Below, in pieces: positions 24,591-33,105 of a DNA stretch of 64,000 bases. The stretch covers positions 1,584,501-1,648,500 of the forward strand of contig NZ_CP015348.1 in assembly GCF_002109325.1 (NCBI RefSeq). The letters are read 5' to 3'. Below the pieces are notes generated by a model. The model did not search any database and was not told the DNA's origin. It was given only the letters and a program-made list of their open reading frames with translations. Within the stretch, counting starts at the first letter, position 1. Every line of letters starts with the position of its first letter. Made by a program: the position numbers and the translations under genes. This DNA is from Sporosarcina ureae (GTDB lineage Bacteria; Bacillota; Bacilli; Bacillales_A; Planococcaceae).

Positions 24591-25496
24591 TTATAGTAGT
24601 TTTTCACCAAATAAAGATCCCATAAGTCCGACTGCTACATCTGCGGTTTTATTGTACTCATCTAGCACAGGGTTTACTTCAACGAATTCTGCAGATGTGA
24701 TTACATTTGCATCTTCTAGCAATTCCATAGCTAAATGACTTTCGCGATATGTGATTCCACCAGGCACCGGCGTTCCGACTCCTGGAGTATACAATGGATC
24801 CAAACCGTCCAAATCTAACGACAAATGAACGCCATCTACTTCTCTCGAAGCAAAATACTCCAACGTTTGCTGAATTACCGCTGACATGCCATAACGGTCA
24901 ACTTCATGCATTGTGAATACTTTCACGCCTTTTTCTTTAATTAATTGTCTTTCACCCGGGTCAACCGACCGCGCACCAATAATTACTACATTCTCAGGAT
25001 TTATTTTCGCTCCGTCACTATGCACATTCACTAGTTGCTCATGTCCTAGCCCCATACTAACTGCAAGCGGCATGCCGTGTATATTACCTGAAGGAGATGT
25101 CTCACTTGTATTCATATCTGCATGTGCGTCATACCAAATGATTCCGAGGTTTTTATAGTGTTCGGCCAATCCTGCAAGTGTACCGATAGCAATACTATGA
25201 TCGCCACCAAGTACTAGTGGAAACTTTTTATTTTTCACAATCGCGGAAACTTTTTCAGCGAGTTCTTCTGTCGCTGCCGTCACTTCTGACAAGTTCTTCA
25301 ATCCCGCCTCATTGCATGTTAGGTCGTGTACTGGTGAAACAGAGATATTCCCTTGATCCGTAACGTCATGACCTAGTGCTTGAAGACGCTCAACAGCCCC
25401 TGCATATCGAATGGCGCTTGGTCCCATATCCACTCCTCGTCGGCTTTGACCAAGATCGACGGGTACTCCAATTAAAGAAATATCTAGTTTTCGCAT
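24591..25496 (-). CDS. rocF: Arginase RocF
   Basis: Hydrolyses arginine to ornithine and urea. The 301-residue ureohydrolase has the dimanganese ligands GGDHS (H100), DAHAD (D123, H125, D127) and SLDLDGLDP (D228, D230). The urea it makes can be split by the urease encoded further along in this window, so both steps of arginine-to-ammonia release are present. It stands alone, not in a roc cluster; regulation cannot be read from the sequence. Confidence 0.96.
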   Translation of the reverse strand: MRKLDISLIGVPVDLGQSRRGVDMGPSAIRYAGAVERLQALGHDVTDQGNISVSPVHDLTCNEAGLKNLSEVTAATEELAEKVSAIVKNKKFPLVLGGDHSIAIGTLAGLAEHYKNLGIIWYDAHADMNTSETSPSGNIHGMPLAVSMGLGHEQLVNVHSDGAKINPENVVIIGARSVDPGERQLIKEKGVKVFTMHEVDRYGMSAVIQQTLEYFASREVDGVHLSLDLDGLDPLYTPGVGTPVPGGITYRESHLAMELLEDANVITSAEFVEVNPVLDEYNKTADVAVGLMGSLFGEKLL

Positions 25497-25513
25497 AATG
25501 TTCCTCCTACATA

Positions 25514-27670
25514 TTAATTTTTATTTTGAAAAACTGAACGACGTTCTCTAATCTGTAGTGAATCTTCTAATGACATCGGGCGACCATAATAATAGCCTTG
25601 TCCTTCACGACATCCTAAATTATAGAGCATTTTTGCCTGCTCAGGTAATTCTATTCCTTCTGCTACCACATTCAATCCCGCTGTATCAGCAAGTGTCACA
25701 ATCGCTTTGACAATGGCCTGACTATTTTCATTCTCTAAAATATCGCGTACAAACGCCATATCAATTTTCAGCGTATCAGCTGGAAGTTCTTTTATATAAC
25801 TGAATGTACTATAGCCTGTACCGAAATCATCGATCGCAATAGTAATGCCTTCACTTCGTAGCCTCTGAATGGCATCCTTCATACCATCCGTATCCATAAA
25901 CGAGCTTTCTGTCAGTTCCAACTCGAGCATTTCAGGTGGCACGTGATATTCCTTAATTATATTCAAGACAGAGTCTACAAAACCCTCTTCTTTCATTTGG
26001 ACAGTTGAGACATTCACAGCAAATCGGCACGTTTCACCAGCTGCTGCTTCAATCTGCGCACGCTTGCAAACTTCACGTAAAATCCATTCTCCTAGCGGCA
26101 CAATAATCTTCGTTTCTTCAGCCAATGGAATGAACTTCATAGGGGGTATAATGCCCAGATCTGGATGATTCCAACGTACGAGTGCTTCAACACCTGCTAA
26201 CTTACCGGTATCCAGTAAAACTTTTGGTTGATACTCCAGATAAAAGTGTTGTTGTTGGACACTTTTACGTAATTCATTTTCAAGTAATATTCGCTCTAAC
26301 GACATCTTTGAAGTACCCGGCTCATACATTTCACTATCGCCGCCACCTCGCAACTTGACTTTGCCTAATGCCAAAGTGGCTTTAGTAATCAAATCGGAGG
26401 GTTGATTTGCATGTTCAGGATACATAGAAATACCGCAACTAATAGACAATGTGTAACTTTGCTTGCCTACTTGAATCGGTTTCTCTAAAAAGGTACGAAT
26501 ATCTTCCGCATGATTATAGAACTCCTCTTCATCTTTCAGTCCTGTGATAATGAATGCAAACTCGTCTCCTGCAATACGAGCCAACAAACTTTCAGGTCCC
26601 GTTCTCTTTTTTAGTCGCTCTCCGACCATCGCCAATAAATAGTCTCCCGCTTCATGCCCAAGTAAATCATTTGCATAACGGAGTCGATCAATATTTATAT
26701 GGACAAGTGCAAATACTTGTTTGCGGGTGCGTGCTCTTTCAAATGCCAAAGCCATCTGTTCTCTAAATGAATTTCTATTCATTAAGGAAGTCAACTGATC
26801 GTTATAGACCAGATACTTAATTTTCGCTTCTGACTTCACACGTTCTGTGACATCTCGCATGACGACTAGTAGCTTATCTTCATATTCGAGTGCTTCATCC
26901 ACTTCATCAATTTTCGCTTCCATAATATGCAATCCATTTTTACTATCTAAAAAAGAAAACTCTAAGTTCATTGTTTGACGTTGATACCCTACAAACTGCG
27001 AAATCTTCTTTTCTACCTTTTGTCGATTCTTTTTATATATGTAAGAAAAAAATGAACGAGAATATAGATCGTTCTCTGTATGTCCGAGAAGCTTTTGGAA
27101 AGATGGAGATGCATAATAAAAATTGCCCTCCCGATCAATCACGGCAATGTAATCAGATGCATTAGCTGTAATAATTTCATAAAGCTCCGCGCTTTTTCGT
27201 ATTTCTAGTTCCATCTGCTTTCTCTCTGAAATATCATAGCGAATTGCAATATATTGATAAGGTTTACCTTTATCATTTAAAAACGGGACAATTGTTGTAT
27301 CGACCCAATAAGTGGATCCATCTTTCGCACGATTACATATATCACCGCGCCAAGTTTTACCCGAGCCAATCGAAGACCACATATCTTTAAAAAAGGCTGC
27401 ATCGTGGTGGCCTGAATTTACTATACTCTGATTCGAGCCAATTAATTCTTCACTCGAATATTTCGAGAGTTTTTCAAAATGTTCATTGGCATATTGAATC
27501 GTCCCGCGTGAGTCAGTAATTGCAACTATAGCTGCTTGCTCTAATGTATAAGCTATATCACTAAGTGTTTTTTGTAATTCTTTTTCACTACTTGACTCCA
27601 CGAATTTCTTCATATTATTTAAAGACTCTTCCATAGCTATATCACAATCCCTATATTCAGTCATATTCAT
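25514..27670 (-). CDS. PAS-PAS-GGDEF-EAL cyclic-di-GMP phosphodiesterase
   Basis: A 718-residue soluble signalling protein. Two PAS domains (about 35-155, ending in an RYDISERK PAC motif, and 165-275) precede a GGDEF domain with DQLTSLMNR and a variant AGDEF loop (367-371). The first glycine is lost, so cyclase activity is doubtful. The EAL domain keeps catalytic E495 (VEALVRW), ELTESSFMD, IDDFGTGYS, the LKIDMAFV lysine and the EGIELPEQ glutamate, and is predicted to hydrolyse c-di-GMP. The ribosome site before ATG 27670 is weak. It lacks TM segments. Confidence 0.9.
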   Translation of the reverse strand: MNMTEYRDCDIAMEESLNNMKKFVESSSEKELQKTLSDIAYTLEQAAIVAITDSRGTIQYANEHFEKLSKYSSEELIGSNQSIVNSGHHDAAFFKDMWSSIGSGKTWRGDICNRAKDGSTYWVDTTIVPFLNDKGKPYQYIAIRYDISERKQMELEIRKSAELYEIITANASDYIAVIDREGNFYYASPSFQKLLGHTENDLYSRSFFSYIYKKNRQKVEKKISQFVGYQRQTMNLEFSFLDSKNGLHIMEAKIDEVDEALEYEDKLLVVMRDVTERVKSEAKIKYLVYNDQLTSLMNRNSFREQMALAFERARTRKQVFALVHINIDRLRYANDLLGHEAGDYLLAMVGERLKKRTGPESLLARIAGDEFAFIITGLKDEEEFYNHAEDIRTFLEKPIQVGKQSYTLSISCGISMYPEHANQPSDLITKATLALGKVKLRGGGDSEMYEPGTSKMSLERILLENELRKSVQQQHFYLEYQPKVLLDTGKLAGVEALVRWNHPDLGIIPPMKFIPLAEETKIIVPLGEWILREVCKRAQIEAAAGETCRFAVNVSTVQMKEEGFVDSVLNIIKEYHVPPEMLELELTESSFMDTDGMKDAIQRLRSEGITIAIDDFGTGYSTFSYIKELPADTLKIDMAFVRDILENENSQAIVKAIVTLADTAGLNVVAEGIELPEQAKMLYNLGCREGQGYYYGRPMSLEDSLQIRERRSVFQNKN

Positions 27671-27761
27671 TGTTAAAACAAGAGAAACTACCTATACGTG
27701 TTATAGATTATTATACATGATTATTTGAATTGTTCTATATGAACTACTGTTTTTCTTCACA

Positions 27762-27793
27762 AAAAAACCCTATATTATTTTATAAATAACAAG
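27762..27793 (-). terminator. Weak terminator of the tRNA operon
   Basis: An AT-rich perfect palindrome (27776-27789) with flanking CC/GG pairing is followed on the minus strand by seven T (27762-27768), about 50 bases after tRNA-Gln. Confidence 0.5.
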
Positions 27794-27836
27794 GATTCGA
27801 CATATGTATTATGAAATTGTAAGTATGTTAGTTAAA

Positions 27837-27911
27837 TGGCTGGGGTAGCTGGATTCGAACCAACGAGTGACGGAGTCAAAGTCCGTTGCCTTACCGCTTG
27901 GCTATACCCCA
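27837..27911 (-). tRNA. tRNA-Gln (UUG)
   Basis: The acceptor stem TGGGGTA pairs with TACCCCA. The anticodon loop is CTTTGAC with anticodon TTG, the T-loop is GGTTCGAATCC, and CCA is encoded. It is last in a five-gene array. Confidence 0.96.
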
Positions 27912-27948
27912 ATGTATAGATGGTTATATTTTCGTTAAAGTAAAAAAA

Positions 27949-28033
27949 TGGTGGTGGGGGACGGATTCGAACCGCCGAACCCGGAGGGAGCGGATTTACA
28001 GTCCGCCGCGTTTAGCCACTTCGCTACCCCACC
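27949..28033 (-). tRNA. tRNA-Tyr (GUA)
   Basis: An 85-base class II tRNA with a long variable arm (CCCTCCGGGTTCGG region). The anticodon loop is CTGTAAA and CCA is encoded. Acceptor stem GGTGGGG pairs with CCCCACC. Confidence 0.96.
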
Positions 28034-28136
28034 TTGTTAAAATTGCGATAAGCTTCGCATTGCTGCGTCAGGCTTCACTCGCTTAGTCAGTCACGTACCT
28101 AAGTACGCTCATTGCTGCTTTACTATAAAAGTTAAT
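28034..28136. repeat. Structured spacer, probable dispersed intergenic repeat
   Basis: A 103-base spacer, much longer than the others in this tRNA array. It contains a CGTACctaaGTACG hairpin (28094-28107), a GCGATAAGCTTCGC hairpin and a TTAGTCAGTCACGTACC motif. From memory this block resembles an intergenic repeat seen many times in other Bacillales genomes; only one copy is present in the window. Confidence 0.45.
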
Positions 28137-28211
28137 TGGTGACCCCTACGGGATTCGAACCCGTGATACCGCCGTGAAAGGGCGGTGTCTTAACCGCTTG
28201 ACCAAGGGGCC
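28137..28211 (-). tRNA. tRNA-Glu (UUC)
   Basis: GGCCCCT acceptor stem, anticodon loop CTTTCAC with anticodon TTC, GGTTCGAATCC T-arm, encoded CCA. Confidence 0.96.
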
Positions 28212-28224
28212 ATTAAAGTGTTCA

Positions 28225-28300
28225 TGGAGCTTCCAGCCGGACTCGAACCGGCGACTTCTTCCTTACCATGGAAGCACTCTACCTGCTGAGCTATGGAAGC
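28225..28300 (-). tRNA. tRNA-Thr (GGU)
   Basis: GCTTCCA acceptor stem, anticodon loop ATGGTAA with anticodon GGT, GGTTCGAGTCC T-arm, encoded CCA. Confidence 0.95.
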
Positions 28301-28309
28301 ATAAAAAAA

Positions 28310-28384
28310 TGGCTCCGCAGGTAAGACTCGAACTTACGACCGATCGGTTAACAGCCGATTGCTCTACCACTGAGCTACTGCGGA
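28310..28384 (-). tRNA. tRNA-Asn (GUU)
   Basis: TCCGCAG acceptor stem, anticodon loop CTGTTAA with anticodon GTT, encoded CCA. It is the first gene of the tRNA operon. Confidence 0.96.
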
Positions 28385-28420
28385 ATAATAATAAACATAT
28401 TATGTTTGACGACAAAAATC

Positions 28421-28449
28421 ATTATAGCATGCTTGCTAACTGTTTGCAA
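28421..28449 (-). promoter_or_regulatory. SigA promoter of the tRNA operon
   Basis: On the minus strand TTGCAA (28444-28449), 17 bases and a perfect TATAAT (28421-28426), about 36 bases before tRNA-Asn. Confidence 0.85.
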
Positions 28450-28556
28450 CAAGTACTTTTAATCCCTCAAGCATTTTTAATTATAATAGGCTTAGTCATA
28501 GACGTCAAGAGGTTTTCATACAATAGTTTAGACTTCACATAATTAAGGAGATTGGC

Positions 28557-29222
28557 ATGATAAAAAAACTTCTCTTCTCTTTCGTTTTGATTGCAGTGTT
28601 CTTAGCGTTTATCCCACAATTGGCCAAGCCTACTTCTACTCTGAAGACGGTTTTCCGATTAACAGAACAACCGGCAGTGATAGTAAAAGGTACACAAGGT
28701 TCTGCGTTGACGATTAACATTTCTTTCGGTGAAAAAGAAGTAGAGGAGCTTCTCGAACATTTATCACAACCGTATCCCCTTCTTTTCATCGATAGTGACT
28801 GGGCTTCACGCTTTCCCCACCTTACAGAACAAATTAACAAGCGCTCGTTACCTATCGCTTTACTCGGTACCGAAGGTCAACACTATGAAAGTGATCCGAA
28901 ACTTTTGAGTAAGCAACTACAAACATTTGAAGAACTGTTCAACACACGTCCGCTTTGGTTCCGTACGACAGATGAGGAATTCCCTTTAGCCTTGTTACAG
29001 CAGTTGAGCAAGGCAGAAATCAATGCACTTGGGTCTACTGTACAATGGTCTGGCGGTACATTACCAAAAGCCTCCAAAGGTGAAATCATTACCGTTCCAT
29101 ATGATCATCATGAGCAAGTGGCCACTGCTGATATTCAGCGTTTGATTGCTAGTCGTACTTTTCAATCCGTAGAGGATCTCTTATTCCGATCCACTGTTAA
29201 AACGAAAAAAATCCCACAATAA
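28557..29222 (+). CDS. Degenerate PdaB-like polysaccharide-deacetylase homologue
   Basis: An exported or membrane-anchored protein of 221 residues with one N-terminal hydrophobic segment (about 5-23). It occupies the pdaB position next to kbaA and aligns by eye with B. subtilis PdaB: LTINISFGEKEVEELLEHL against LTFDISWGDERAEPILNTL, and DSDWASRFPHLTEQI against SASWAERHPDTVARI. The catalytic Asp of the TFD motif is Asn-Ile, and the RPP motif has become FRTTDEE, so deacetylase activity is unlikely. The open frame is intact. PdaB maintains spore cortex after mother-cell stages; this protein may be non-catalytic. Confidence 0.65.
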   Translation: MIKKLLFSFVLIAVFLAFIPQLAKPTSTLKTVFRLTEQPAVIVKGTQGSALTINISFGEKEVEELLEHLSQPYPLLFIDSDWASRFPHLTEQINKRSLPIALLGTEGQHYESDPKLLSKQLQTFEELFNTRPLWFRTTDEEFPLALLQQLSKAEINALGSTVQWSGGTLPKASKGEIITVPYDHHEQVATADIQRLIASRTFQSVEDLLFRSTVKTKKIPQ

Positions 29223-29258
29223 AAACTGACAGGAGAGAAATCTCCTGTCAGTTTTTTT
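29222..29258. terminator. Bidirectional terminator between the pdaB-like gene and kbaA
   Basis: A perfect 15-bp stem (29222-29236 with 29241-29255) around GAAA, with A-run and T-run. The kbaA stop codon lies inside it. Confidence 0.93.
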
Positions 29259-29937
29259 AGGATTTAACTGTTTTTTTCTTTGTCTTTTTTCTTTCATTTC
29301 TGCGTTTGTCCAACTTCTCTTTATCAATATCGGATTGTCTGTTGTATTTAGGCAATATTAATAATTGATATGCATTTACCGCAAGCAGTGGGAATAGAAG
29401 AATGGTTACCCATTCATCTTTGTTACCGGAAGTAACCATAAGCGCCGGCAACCATTCCAGCGTCGTAATGACGATCATGAAAAACAACGCAGAAATCAGC
29501 GCATGTTTTTTCGTCCATTGCGCTTTAAAGTACGCTGTCACTACTGATACACCGATCAAAGTAATGAGTAAGAAAATATACAGAAACGTCCGACTTGTAT
29601 CTGCTTTCGTTAATTGGAAACGGAAAAATACTAAATCAAACAGCACAACGACTATGATTAGCATTTGCACCCAGTTCCACAAAGTTAACGTACGGAACAT
29701 ATTGACGCCAAACTGATGAACAGTCAAATAGGCGAAGAAGCCCATTTGCGCAACTACACTCATCGTAAAGCCTAAAAAAATCATCCATAAAAAGGCACCA
29801 AGAAATTGCCCTATCTCGCCTGCCTGTAAATATCCATAGAAGAAGTCCCAACGTACTATTAGACCAACAACCGCTGTAATTGATCCACCAATTGCCATTG
29901 CGCGCAAGAAAAATTTAACCCAATTTCGTATTGTCAC
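29257..29937 (-). CDS. kbaA: KinB-signalling pathway protein KbaA
   Basis: A polytopic membrane protein of 226 residues with about six hydrophobic helices and a strongly basic C-terminal tail. It begins MTIRNWVKFFLRAMAIGG, and the run TVHQFGVNMFRTLTLWNW is characteristic of KbaA. In B. subtilis KbaA is needed for KinB to feed the sporulation phosphorelay. Its position between the pdaB-like gene and gerD matches that genome. Confidence 0.92.
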   Translation of the reverse strand: MTIRNWVKFFLRAMAIGGSITAVVGLIVRWDFFYGYLQAGEIGQFLGAFLWMIFLGFTMSVVAQMGFFAYLTVHQFGVNMFRTLTLWNWVQMLIIVVVLFDLVFFRFQLTKADTSRTFLYIFLLITLIGVSVVTAYFKAQWTKKHALISALFFMIVITTLEWLPALMVTSGNKDEWVTILLFPLLAVNAYQLLILPKYNRQSDIDKEKLDKRRNERKKTKKKTVKS

Positions 29938-30075
29938 AGCACTGTTCCCCTTTTTATCATGTCCATCCTAGTGTATCAACGATCGACAAAAAAATCTATT
30001 TCATTGAACGAATCATGCATATTCCTTCTTATATTGTGAACAATAAATGAAAATACAAGTGGAAGGTTGAGTGGA

Positions 30076-30663
30076 ATGAAAAAATTTGCAGGCATTTTTC
30101 TATTCCTTCTATTCCTTGCGGGTTGCAGCGGAGGAAGTCAGGCGTCACCAAGCTATGACGAAATGAAGAAGATGATGACAGATGCAATCCAGACGGAAGA
30201 TGGAAAAAAAGCACTCCGGAAAATAATGACTGATCCTGAGTTCAGGGAGTTACTCGTACTCGAACAACCAGAAGTGAAGCAAAGTATTGAAAACGTCTTA
30301 CTTTCTAAAGAGGGAGAGCGTTTTTGGAAGACAGCTTTTGAAGATCCTAAGTTTACTGAAAGCGTAGCTAAGAGCATGAAAAAGCAACAAGCCGATATTA
30401 TGAAAGATTTGATGGGAGATGCTTCATTTCAAAAAGAAATGGAGAAGTTTTTCGGACAGCCAGACATGATGAAACAGATGGAGAAGATCGTTAATTCAGC
30501 GACACTCAAGAAAGAAATGGAGAAGGCTGTGGAAGATACGATCAATAGCCCACTCATGCAAGCAAAGTGGCAAGAACTGATTATGAAAGCTGGTAAAGGG
30601 GCTGCTGAGGACAGTGGAAAAGATGGAGGAAAAGATAAAAAAACAGACGAAGAAGGAAAATAA
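30076..30663 (+). CDS. gerD: Spore germination lipoprotein GerD
   Basis: A 195-residue spore inner-membrane lipoprotein needed to cluster nutrient germinant receptors. The signal peptide ends in LAGC (lipidated Cys near residue 17). The core is helical, Lys/Glu/Met-rich (DAIQTEDGKKALRKIMTDPEF), and the tail is charged and disordered. The start at ATG 30076 lies 9 bases after GGAAGG; an in-frame TTG at 30067 overlaps the spacer. Its last codons also encode the salA terminator on the opposite strand. Confidence 0.94.
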   Translation: MKKFAGIFLFLLFLAGCSGGSQASPSYDEMKKMMTDAIQTEDGKKALRKIMTDPEFRELLVLEQPEVKQSIENVLLSKEGERFWKTAFEDPKFTESVAKSMKKQQADIMKDLMGDASFQKEMEKFFGQPDMMKQMEKIVNSATLKKEMEKAVEDTINSPLMQAKWQELIMKAGKGAAEDSGKDGGKDKKTDEEGK

Positions 30664-30676
30664 CCTTTTTCGTCTG
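30637..30676 (-). terminator. salA terminator embedded in the 3' end of gerD
   Basis: On the minus strand CAGACGAAAAAGG pairs with CCTTCTTCGTCTG and is followed by seven T (30637-30643). Most of the hairpin lies within the last gerD codons. Confidence 0.85.
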
Positions 30677-30683
30677 CTATTTA

Positions 30684-31751
30684 TTACTTTTTAGTTTTTT
30701 TGATTACTGTATCAGCAACTTCTAAGTAGATCTTTCCAATCGGATGATCTTCTGCATAAACTGAAGGTGCGAATTCCGTTTCGTTCCAGTCAGGCTGACC
30801 AAGAGGGATTTGTCCTAATAGTTCCGTACGAAGCTCCTCAGAAAGACGGACACCTCCACCTTGACCGAAGACATACTCTTTCTCACCTGTTGCTTTAGAT
30901 GCGAACCAAGACATGTTTTCAACTACACCAAGTAGCTCATGCTCAGTTTGTAACGCCATCGCTCCTGCACGCGCTGCTACAAATGCTGCAGTTGGATGTG
31001 GAGTCGTAACGACGATTTCTTTAGACGCAGGGATCATTTGGTGAATATCAAGTGCTACGTCACCTGTTCCTGGTGGCAAGTCGAGCAATAAGTAATCCAG
31101 CTCGCCCCACTCCACATCACGGAAGAATTGATCCAACACTTTTCCAAGCATAGGTCCACGCCAAACAACGGGTGCGTTGTCTTCAACAAAGAAGCCCATT
31201 GAAATGACTTTTACGCCAAAACGTTCTACTGGCATGATGCGATCTTCACGTACTTCAGGCATAGCCGTAATACCCATCATATCTGGTACACTAAAGCCAT
31301 AAATATCTGCATCGATCAATCCGACCTTTTTGCCGCGTCTTGCTAAAGCCACTGCCAAGTTCACAGAGACCGTAGACTTTCCGACGCCGCCTTTACCAGA
31401 TGCAATCGAAATAAATTCAATGTTAGATAAAGGTGATAAGATATCCTGCGTTTCCGCTTCCGTCACCGTGCCGCGGAATTGTTCCAATACTTCTTTAGGC
31501 AATTCTTCAAAACGAATGCCAACCGAGTCGGCTCCTGCTTCTTTCAATACTTCAACCACTTTTGATTGTAGCGTCAATTGCTCTCCGGTATTCACTTTCG
31601 CAATCGCGACTTTAACACTGACATGTTCTTTCTCAGGTTTTATGGTTACATCCACAATTCCATTTGTTTCTGCCAATGTTTTATGTAAAAACGGATCTTC
31701 CAATGCGCCAATCAGTTCACGAACTTGTTGTTCATTAATCACATTCGACAC
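30684..31751 (-). CDS. salA: Mrp/NBP35-type ATPase SalA
   Basis: A 355-residue P-loop ATPase with an N-terminal MIP18/DUF59 domain (about 1-95) and GKGGVGKST (119-127). The usual Mrp C-terminal CxxC iron-sulfur motif is absent (SWFASKATGEK), as in B. subtilis SalA, which represses scoC rather than carrying clusters. Located between gerD and cwlD as in B. subtilis. An iron-sulfur carrier role is still possible but less supported. Confidence 0.9.
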   Translation of the reverse strand: MSNVINEQQVRELIGALEDPFLHKTLAETNGIVDVTIKPEKEHVSVKVAIAKVNTGEQLTLQSKVVEVLKEAGADSVGIRFEELPKEVLEQFRGTVTEAETQDILSPLSNIEFISIASGKGGVGKSTVSVNLAVALARRGKKVGLIDADIYGFSVPDMMGITAMPEVREDRIMPVERFGVKVISMGFFVEDNAPVVWRGPMLGKVLDQFFRDVEWGELDYLLLDLPPGTGDVALDIHQMIPASKEIVVTTPHPTAAFVAARAGAMALQTEHELLGVVENMSWFASKATGEKEYVFGQGGGVRLSEELRTELLGQIPLGQPDWNETEFAPSVYAEDHPIGKIYLEVADTVIKKTKK

Positions 31752-31818
31752 TCCCTACTGAATTCATTCACTCCTTTTCAGTATATCATATTCACTATTC
31801 ACTCAAACGTCATATGCT

Positions 31819-32532
31819 TCATTGTTCATCAGCAAGTTGATATTTTACGATTCCATCTACAATCGCAGCTGCTACTTTTTTCTGATAAGATTTATTCGAC
31901 AATAATTTCCTTTCCTCTGGATTGGACAAGAAACCTGTTTCAACCAACACAGCCGGTACTGGTACTTTTTTCAATAAGTAGACTCCCGTGATTTTCATAG
32001 CTTCCCGCTCTGTATTTTTCAATTGATCGCGCAATTCGTTTTGGATTGATGTCGCCAGTTGCTTACCTTCAGGATGGCCACCCGGATGATAGAATACTTG
32101 CGCCCCTCTCCAGCGCTCTTCTGGGATCGCGTTAACGTGGACGCTGATAAACATATCCGGCTTCGAATCGACTGCCATGCTTTCACGTAGTTTCAAGTCT
32201 GCGAACTTTCTGCTTCTCAACGAAGTGAACTTCTCGGATGGTGCATGTTCTGCAATCGCATCGCCACTTTTCTCTCTCGTCATTTCTACAGTTGCACCTT
32301 TTTTCTTTAAAAGTTTACTCACTTCATGGGAAATGTTTAATGTAATATCTTTTTCAATGAGTTCACCTGCCGAAGCCCCCCCGTCTTCCCCACCATGTCC
32401 AGGGTCAATGAGGATACTTACCCCACCAAGCTCAGAGGGCAGAAAGAAGCCACGATCAGATGCTTTGACGCCGTATAACACTCCACCTAATGAGAAAATT
32501 ATGAGTAACCCTGCTACAAGCCACTTTTTCAT
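31819..32532 (-). CDS. cwlD: Germination-specific N-acetylmuramoyl-L-alanine amidase CwlD
   Basis: A 237-residue zinc amidase (Amidase_3) that removes side peptides so that muramic-delta-lactam can form in spore cortex. It has an N-terminal signal/anchor, the zinc loop DPGHGGEDGG, the SVHVNAI histidine and the C-terminal ETGFLSNPEE with catalytic Glu. The start at ATG 32532 (length equal to B. subtilis CwlD) has AAAGGCGGT upstream; a GTG 24 bases further up has no ribosome site. Confidence 0.95.
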   Translation of the reverse strand: MKKWLVAGLLIIFSLGGVLYGVKASDRGFFLPSELGGVSILIDPGHGGEDGGASAGELIEKDITLNISHEVSKLLKKKGATVEMTREKSGDAIAEHAPSEKFTSLRSRKFADLKLRESMAVDSKPDMFISVHVNAIPEERWRGAQVFYHPGGHPEGKQLATSIQNELRDQLKNTEREAMKITGVYLLKKVPVPAVLVETGFLSNPEERKLLSNKSYQKKVAAAIVDGIVKYQLADEQ

Positions 32533-32656
32533 ACAGACACCGCCTTTTTCTTTCACTATACGCTTGGACTTTTGAGGTTATGTCTACACGTCAGCGGATT
32601 AATGAATTAGAAGACGGGATGCATCGTTACAGTGCAATTCAACTTCTATCCCTTTT

Positions 32657-32702
32657 AATAAAAAAGCTGTCGTAAGAAGTTTTCACTTCTTACGACAGCT
32701 TT
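32657..32702 (-). terminator. Intrinsic terminator of the rhodanese gene
   Basis: A perfect 18-bp stem (32663-32680 with 32685-32702) with a TTTC/GAAA loop, followed by T-rich sequence on the minus strand. Confidence 0.92.
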
Positions 32703-32713
32703 GGTTTAACTTA

Positions 32714-33016
32714 TTACTTTGTTTCGCCTTCCCATGCTAGCATGCCGCCTACCATGTTCGTTACGTCAAATCCTTCGTCTGCCATAAGCTCTTGAGCACG
32801 GCCACTTCTGCCACCTGAACGGCATACGAGGATGAAGGGTGTTTCTGCATTCAAGTCGTGCATTTCGACAGGTAGATTACCGAGGGCGATGTGTTCTGCA
32901 CCTGGAATCATACCTTCTGCTACTTCGTCATCTTCGCGTACATCGATGATATTCAGTTTTTTACCACTTTCCAATTGCTCTTGAACTTCTTTTGCAGTCA
33001 ATTCTTTTAAAGTCAT
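32714..33016 (-). CDS. Rhodanese-like sulfurtransferase
   Basis: A single-domain cytoplasmic rhodanese of 100 residues. The active-site loop is CRSGGR with C65 as persulfide carrier; NIIDVRE near 23-28 is the usual second motif. It likely moves sulfane sulfur, but its partner is unknown. Monocistronic. Confidence 0.92.
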   Translation of the reverse strand: MTLKELTAKEVQEQLESGKKLNIIDVREDDEVAEGMIPGAEHIALGNLPVEMHDLNAETPFILVCRSGGRSGRAQELMADEGFDVTNMVGGMLAWEGETK

Positions 33017-33105
33017 GAGTCATATCCTCCAAAATGTTTAATGTGTGTTTAATGTACCTTTATTCTATCTTGCTAGGTTGAGCATTGTCTATTGAAACGA
33101 ACTAA

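Noticed and set aside
28557..29222. pdaB-like gene as a frameshifted pseudogene
   Set aside because: The frame is open over its full length with a good start and terminator, so it is listed as a divergent gene.
30067..30075. TTG start for gerD at 30067
   Set aside because: It overlaps the spacer after GGAAGG, and the ATG at 30076 is at ideal distance and gives a normal lipoprotein signal.
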